Source: RPQJ01 sp963777725
Lineage (GTDB): Bacteria > Pseudomonadota > Gammaproteobacteria > Steroidobacterales > Steroidobacteraceae
Length of the DNA: 64,000 nt
Direction of reading: 5' to 3'
Assembly (NCBI GenBank): GCA_963777725.1
Contig: CAVZRR010000020.1
Span: forward strand, 310,001 to 374,000
Position numbers and translations under genes: made by a program. Positions within the stretch are counted from its first letter, which is position 1. Each line of letters starts with the position of its first letter. Below, in pieces: positions 60,361 through 64,000 of this stretch. Below the pieces are notes generated by a model. It did not search any database. It saw only the letters and a list, made by a program, of their open reading frames with translations, and had not been told where the DNA came from.

Positions 60361-62520
60361 TCAGTACACGTCGCCCACCGTGTTGTGGACGTTGAACTTG
60401 CCGGTTGGCGTCACGATGCGCGCATCGTCGATCACCTTCTTCAGCTTGAGCGTCTTGTCGTCCACGACGACGATGGCCGACCGCTGGTCCTTGCCGTTCC
60501 AGACGGAGAACCAGACCTCGTCGCCGCCGGCGTTGAACTCGGGCTGCACGACGCGCTTCGGGCCTTCGCCGAGGTTCGCCCACTCCGCGATCGGCAACAC
60601 CTTGAAACCGGCCTCGAGGTCGTTGATGTCGAACACCGCGATGCTCTGGCTGATCTTGGGATCGGGATTGAGCGTCGTGTCGACGTAGAGGTGCTTCGAC
60701 TTCGGGTGCGTCTTGACGAACAGCGAGCCACCGCCCTGGCCCTTCAGCACTCGCACCACCTTCCAGGCGTGGTCGCCGTGCTTCTCGGGGTCGGTACCGA
60801 TCAGCGTCACCTTCTCGTTGCCGAGCGCGCTGGTCGCCCAGACCGGGCCGTACTTCGGGTCGACGAAGTTCGCGCCACGCCCCGGGTGCGGGATCTTGTC
60901 CACGTCGATGAGTGCCGTGAGCTTCTGCTCCTTCGAGTCGACCACTGCAATCTTGTTCGACTGGTTGGCCGCCGTGATGAAGTAGCGCTTGGTGGCGTCC
61001 CAGCCACCGTCGTGCAGGAAGCGCGCGGCGCCGATCGTGGTCGTCTTGAGGTTGTTGATGTCCTCGTAGTTGACCAGCTGGATCTGCCCGGTTTCCTTCA
61101 CGTTGACGATGAACTCCGGATGCTCGTGCGAGGCGACGATCGCGGCCACGCGCGGCTCCGGGTGGAACTCCTGCGTGTCCACCGTCATGCCACGGGTCGA
61201 GACGACCTTGAGTGGCTCGAGGGTCAGGCCGTCCATGATCGTGTACTGCGGCGGCCAGTACGCCCCGGCAATCGCGTACTTGTCCTCGTAGCCCTTGTAC
61301 TTCGAGGTCTCGACGGAGCGCGCCTCGAGGCCGACCTTGATTTCGGCCACCTTGGTCGGCTTGTCGAAGTAGAGGTCGATCAGGTCGATCTTGCCGTCGC
61401 GGCCGATCGTGTACACGTAGCGTCCCGAGTGCGACAGGCGCGAGATGTGCACCGCGTAGCCCGTGCGGATGACGTTGATGATCTCCTTGGTGTCGCCGTC
61501 GATCAGGGCGACTTCGCCCGAGTCGCGCAGCGTGACCGCGAAGATGTTGTCGAGGTTGTACTTGCTCTGCTGCTTGGTCGGCCGCTGGGACACGGGTACG
61601 ATCACGTTCCAGCTCGCCTTGATCTCGGGCATGCCGAACTCGGGCGGCTGCGGCGGTTCGTGCTGGACGAAGCGGGCCATGATGTCCACTTCTTCCTGTG
61701 ACAGTTCACCGGACTTGCCCCAGCTCGGCATGCCGGCGGGCGAACCCTGGTTGATGAAGACCTTCAGGTACTCGGTGCCTTTCTTCTGGGTGATGTCGGG
61801 CGTGAGCGGCTTGCCCGTGGCGCCCTTGCGCAGCACGCCGTGGCAGCCGGCGCAGCGCTGGAAGTAAATCTCCTGCGCGTGCTTGAACTCGGGCTCGGTC
61901 ATGTCCGGGGCGCCCGGCGTCACGAGGATCTTCACGCCGGCGGCGCCGGCGGGCGAGGGCGCGCCCTGGTATTTGAGCTCGGCCGTCGTCGTCGGGTGCT
62001 GCGTCGGTGAAGCGGCCGTCTTGGGTTCGGCAGCCGCCTTGGCCCGGACCGCGGCCACCTGGGCGACCGAGATTGCACCGCCCTGGTTGCCCCAGGAGTT
62101 CATGGCGTAAGTGAGCGCGTCGGCGATCTCCTGATCGGAGAGCTGCGTCATCGCCGGCATCACGGAGTTGTACTTGACCCCGTTCACCACGACTTCGCCC
62201 TCGAGGCCGCGCACTACGACGCCGACGGCGCGATCCTTGTCGCCCAGCAGGTAGTCGGATCCGGCCAGCGGCGGGAACGCGCCGGGCAGCCCCTTGCCGT
62301 CAGCCTGGTGGCAGGCCAGGCAAACCGTCTGGTAGACACTCTCGCCGGCCTTCACCTGCGCGGCAATGCCAGCGGCACCGGCCACTTCGGCCTGATGCAC
62401 CTGTGGTGCGCTCGAGCTGACGGAAGGCTCAGCGGCCCAGGCGGCCGTGGCGAGCGCCAGGGCTCCGGCGACCGCGAGCGGTACCGCCGCTGGCGAGCGA
62501 AGCTTGGGAATGAACTGCAT
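60361..62520 (-). CDS. nirS: Cytochrome cd1 nitrite reductase with an extra N-terminal cytochrome c domain
   Basis: A 719-residue periplasmic enzyme with a signal peptide. The C-terminal 500 residues are NirS: heme c at C223-H227 (CAGCHG), then the d1-heme eight-bladed propeller with FHPEPRVAAI and FLHDGG bearing the active-site histidines. It reduces nitrite to nitric oxide in denitrification. An additional class I cytochrome c domain (C67-x2-C70-H71, with AFPPLAGSDYLL and NSVMPAM) sits before the usual NirS; such a two-heme-c NirS is uncommon. The promoter has a perfect Dnr-type site, and dnr itself lies just upstream. Confidence 0.9.
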   Translation of the reverse strand: MQFIPKLRSPAAVPLAVAGALALATAAWAAEPSVSSSAPQVHQAEVAGAAGIAAQVKAGESVYQTVCLACHQADGKGLPGAFPPLAGSDYLLGDKDRAVGVVVRGLEGEVVVNGVKYNSVMPAMTQLSDQEIADALTYAMNSWGNQGGAISVAQVAAVRAKAAAEPKTAASPTQHPTTTAELKYQGAPSPAGAAGVKILVTPGAPDMTEPEFKHAQEIYFQRCAGCHGVLRKGATGKPLTPDITQKKGTEYLKVFINQGSPAGMPSWGKSGELSQEEVDIMARFVQHEPPQPPEFGMPEIKASWNVIVPVSQRPTKQQSKYNLDNIFAVTLRDSGEVALIDGDTKEIINVIRTGYAVHISRLSHSGRYVYTIGRDGKIDLIDLYFDKPTKVAEIKVGLEARSVETSKYKGYEDKYAIAGAYWPPQYTIMDGLTLEPLKVVSTRGMTVDTQEFHPEPRVAAIVASHEHPEFIVNVKETGQIQLVNYEDINNLKTTTIGAARFLHDGGWDATKRYFITAANQSNKIAVVDSKEQKLTALIDVDKIPHPGRGANFVDPKYGPVWATSALGNEKVTLIGTDPEKHGDHAWKVVRVLKGQGGGSLFVKTHPKSKHLYVDTTLNPDPKISQSIAVFDINDLEAGFKVLPIAEWANLGEGPKRVVQPEFNAGGDEVWFSVWNGKDQRSAIVVVDDKTLKLKKVIDDARIVTPTGKFNVHNTVGDVY

Positions 62521-62611
62521 GGATGGCTCCCGTGGTTTGGAAAGGTCCGGTGACGGATTTCTCTGTCACCGACACTGGCTGGGAGATTAGGCGCTGGGCG
62601 TGGGTTGCGCC

Positions 62612-62625
62612 TTGACCTCCGTCAA
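62612..62625. promoter_or_regulatory. FNR/Dnr box of nirS
   Basis: A perfect TTGAC-N4-GTCAA palindrome 92 bases before the nirS ATG. Dnr/FNR-family proteins recognise TTGAT-N4-ATCAA-like sites. A Dnr-type gene lies 700 bases upstream, so activation of nirS by it is likely. Confidence 0.75.
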
Positions 62626-62638
62626 TTGGGGGAGGGGA

Positions 62639-62697
62639 GGTGCCGGTGTTACGGTTTCGGTTGCGGTTCGTGCAACCGAAACCGTAACACCGGCACC
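62639..62697. repeat. Perfect 26-base inverted repeat (hairpin) at the left end of a REP/RAYT remnant
   Basis: Two perfectly complementary 26-base arms (62639-62664 and 62672-62697) with a 7-base loop. The right arm shares its last 24 bases with a direct copy at 63291-63314. The layout suggests two REP ends brought together by loss of the intervening transposase start. Confidence 0.8.
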
Positions 62698-63304
62698 GAT
62701 CTCCCGAACCGCAGCGGATGCCTACCTGCTGGCGCTGGTACGTTACATCCACCGCAATCCGGTGCGGGCCGGTCTCGTAGGCGATCCGATCGAATATGCC
62801 TGGAGCAGCCATCGTGCGTATCTCAGCCACGAGCGGCCCTGGTGGTTGACCACGGAGATGACGTTTGCGGTGCTCGGCAGCCGGACATCTGCGCCGATCG
62901 ATGCCTACCGCCGTTTCATGGCGGAGGAGCCAGGCGTCGAAGAGATCAATGCCGTCCGCTGCGTCGCCGGGCCGAGGAAAGGAACCGAGCCCGCTGCGGA
63001 GCGAACCCTCGGCGCCACGGAGCCGCGAGAAAGGGAGCCCGGGTCGTTGGAAGAGTTGGTCCGCCGGGTAGCCGACGAGTTCAAAGTTGACGTCGGGTTG
63101 CTCGCCTCGCGGCGACGCGATCCCGATCTTGTGCGTGCTCGAGCCGAAATTGCGCGGCGCGCGGCTGCCGACGCCGTGGCCACGCTGGCAGCTGTGGCGG
63201 CGCGTCTGGGGCGCGCCCCGTCAACTCTCAGCGAACGATTGAACCGCGAGGCTGGGAGTCACGGCCATCTGGTTGCGGACTCGTGCGGCGAACCGAAACC
63301 GTAA
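62698..63304 (+). pseudogene. REP-associated tyrosine transposase (RAYT), N-terminally truncated
   Basis: The frame encodes the C-terminal half of a REP-associated Y1 transposase: RYIHRNPVRAGLV, AYAWSSHRAYL-like sequence, PWWLTTEM and YRRFMAEEPG, followed by a helical DNA-binding tail with APSTLSERLNRE. The N-terminal HUH metal motif and catalytic tyrosine region are missing; the sequence instead begins in a REP hairpin. It is a degraded element between dnr and nirS. RAYTs copy and spread REP hairpins. Confidence 0.78.
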
Positions 63305-63314
63305 CACCGGCACC
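63291..63314. repeat. Right-end 24-base REP-type repeat
   Basis: Identical to 62674-62697 and inverted relative to 62639-62662. It marks the right end of the RAYT remnant, 3 bases before the dnr stop. Confidence 0.75.
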
Positions 63315-63316
63315 TT

Positions 63317-64000
63317 CTAGAGCATCTCCAGAAGCTTCTTCCGTTCCGGTACTTGCAGCACTCGTCCGTGAACCACAATCGCTCCCGAATCAGCAAGATG
63401 CCGCAGGATTCTAGAAAGAGTCTCGGGTTTCATCGACAGCAGTGAAGCGAGTTCCTGCCGCGACTCGAGCAGCGTGATCTCGATCGGACCCGTCGCGCCG
63501 GCAGGAATTCGTCCATCGATCAGACGCACCAGGCGGTGGGTGGCGCTTTCGAGCGTCAGGTACTCGATGTCCCGGATCAGCATGTGCAGGCGCTGGCTCA
63601 GGTGACCGAGCATGCGCAGGCAGGTTTCCGGGCTCTCGCGCAGGATGGCCATGTAGTCCCGGCTCGGGAACCGGGCGACCTTCGACGGGACGGTCGCGAC
63701 TGCCGAGACCGGATACCCGGGCGCCTGCATGAACATCACTGCCTCGGCGAAACTCTGCCCCGGGGCGATGATGTCGACGATCTTCTCCTCGCCGGTTTTC
63801 GAGTACAGGACCAGGTTGATCTGGCCGTCCAGCACGACGAAGAAGTTCTGCGCGGGCTGGCCGCGGTCGAACAACAGGTGACCGGCTTCGCACTCCTCGA
63901 TGTGGCTCGCGGCCAGCAGGCGCTGCAGCTGCGGCGGCGCGAGACCGGCGAACAAGTGATGCCCGCGAAGCTCGGCGAACTGGGCGGTGGCGTTTTGCAT
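63317..64000 (-). CDS. dnr: Dnr-type CRP/FNR-family regulator
   Basis: 227 residues, with the ATG exactly at the window edge (64000). The cyclic-nucleotide-binding-like domain lacks the FNR cysteines. The N-terminal H14-H15 pair in GHHLFAGL matches the heme-contact region of Pseudomonas DNR, and SFAEAVMFM and THRLVRLI are closely similar. The C-terminal helix-turn-helix recognises FNR-like boxes. Dnr senses nitric oxide through heme and activates nir genes. A perfect target site precedes nirS. Confidence 0.85.
   Translation of the reverse strand: MQNATAQFAELRGHHLFAGLAPPQLQRLLAASHIEECEAGHLLFDRGQPAQNFFVVLDGQINLVLYSKTGEEKIVDIIAPGQSFAEAVMFMQAPGYPVSAVATVPSKVARFPSRDYMAILRESPETCLRMLGHLSQRLHMLIRDIEYLTLESATHRLVRLIDGRIPAGATGPIEITLLESRQELASLLSMKPETLSRILRHLADSGAIVVHGRVLQVPERKKLLEML

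Noticed and set aside
62600..63304. An intact transposase gene
   Set aside because: The first part of the frame is the REP hairpin itself, and the catalytic N-terminal half is missing.

Overview
This is a GC-rich, tightly packed stretch of a bacterial chromosome. TonB-dependent receptors, two wax-ester synthases, a cd1 nitrite reductase, a Dnr-type regulator, a CrbS/CrbR-like pair and the general gene content suggest a gammaproteobacterium, perhaps in the Steroidobacter/Nevskia/xanthomonad neighbourhood. That placement is an inference from gene families, not from a marker gene. I saw no rRNA, tRNA or CRISPR array.

Layout: 1-2768 is a coxD-coxE-XdhC/YHS maturation set for a molybdenum hydroxylase. 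2835-8761 holds a membrane-anchored oxidoreductase, an orphan glgC, an outer-membrane barrel, a tandem glutaredoxin/GST protein and a TIR-TolB-TPR protein. 8904-15961 holds a tandem M16 peptidase, a VapBC pair, a wax-ester synthase, sstT and a small barrel protein. 15994-30254 centres on short-chain acyl-CoA metabolism: propionyl-CoA synthetase, a lysine-deacetylase-like protein, a Pat-type lysine acetyltransferase, OsmC, a Cu/Zn SOD-like protein, a porin and a CrbS/CrbR-like two-component pair. 30356-42068 is a divergent catabolic cluster: TonB receptor, PaaN-like aldehyde dehydrogenase, thiolase, carotenoid-cleavage-type oxygenase and nitronate monooxygenase on the minus strand; tandem-HxlR regulator, acyl-CoA ligase and SCP2-type thiolase on the plus strand. 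42079-51598 is mixed housekeeping (DUF1295 protein, threonine dehydratase, RNA methyltransferase, PPK2, patatin autotransporter, S41 protease, PLP enzyme). 51650-56017 is a lipid module with overlapping start/stop codons (acyl-CoA ligase, wax-ester synthase, hydrolase, hemolysin III). 56138-64000 holds metY, a heme-type TonB receptor, a cupin, nirS with an extra cytochrome domain, a REP-transposase remnant and dnr.

The sequence as given breaks at least fifteen genes by single-base shifts. These are not random. At nearly every one the surplus base is a second, synonymous wobble base for the same codon, as if two closely related haplotypes were merged in the consensus. Removing one of the two bases restores uninterrupted reading frames of normal length, so I annotate these as genes with apparent frameshifts rather than as pseudogenes. 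The M16 peptidase (29 extra bases) and sstT (8) are hotspots, while 30-46 kb and 54-64 kb are clean.

All starts, functions and motif assignments come from reading the sequence. No database search was run.
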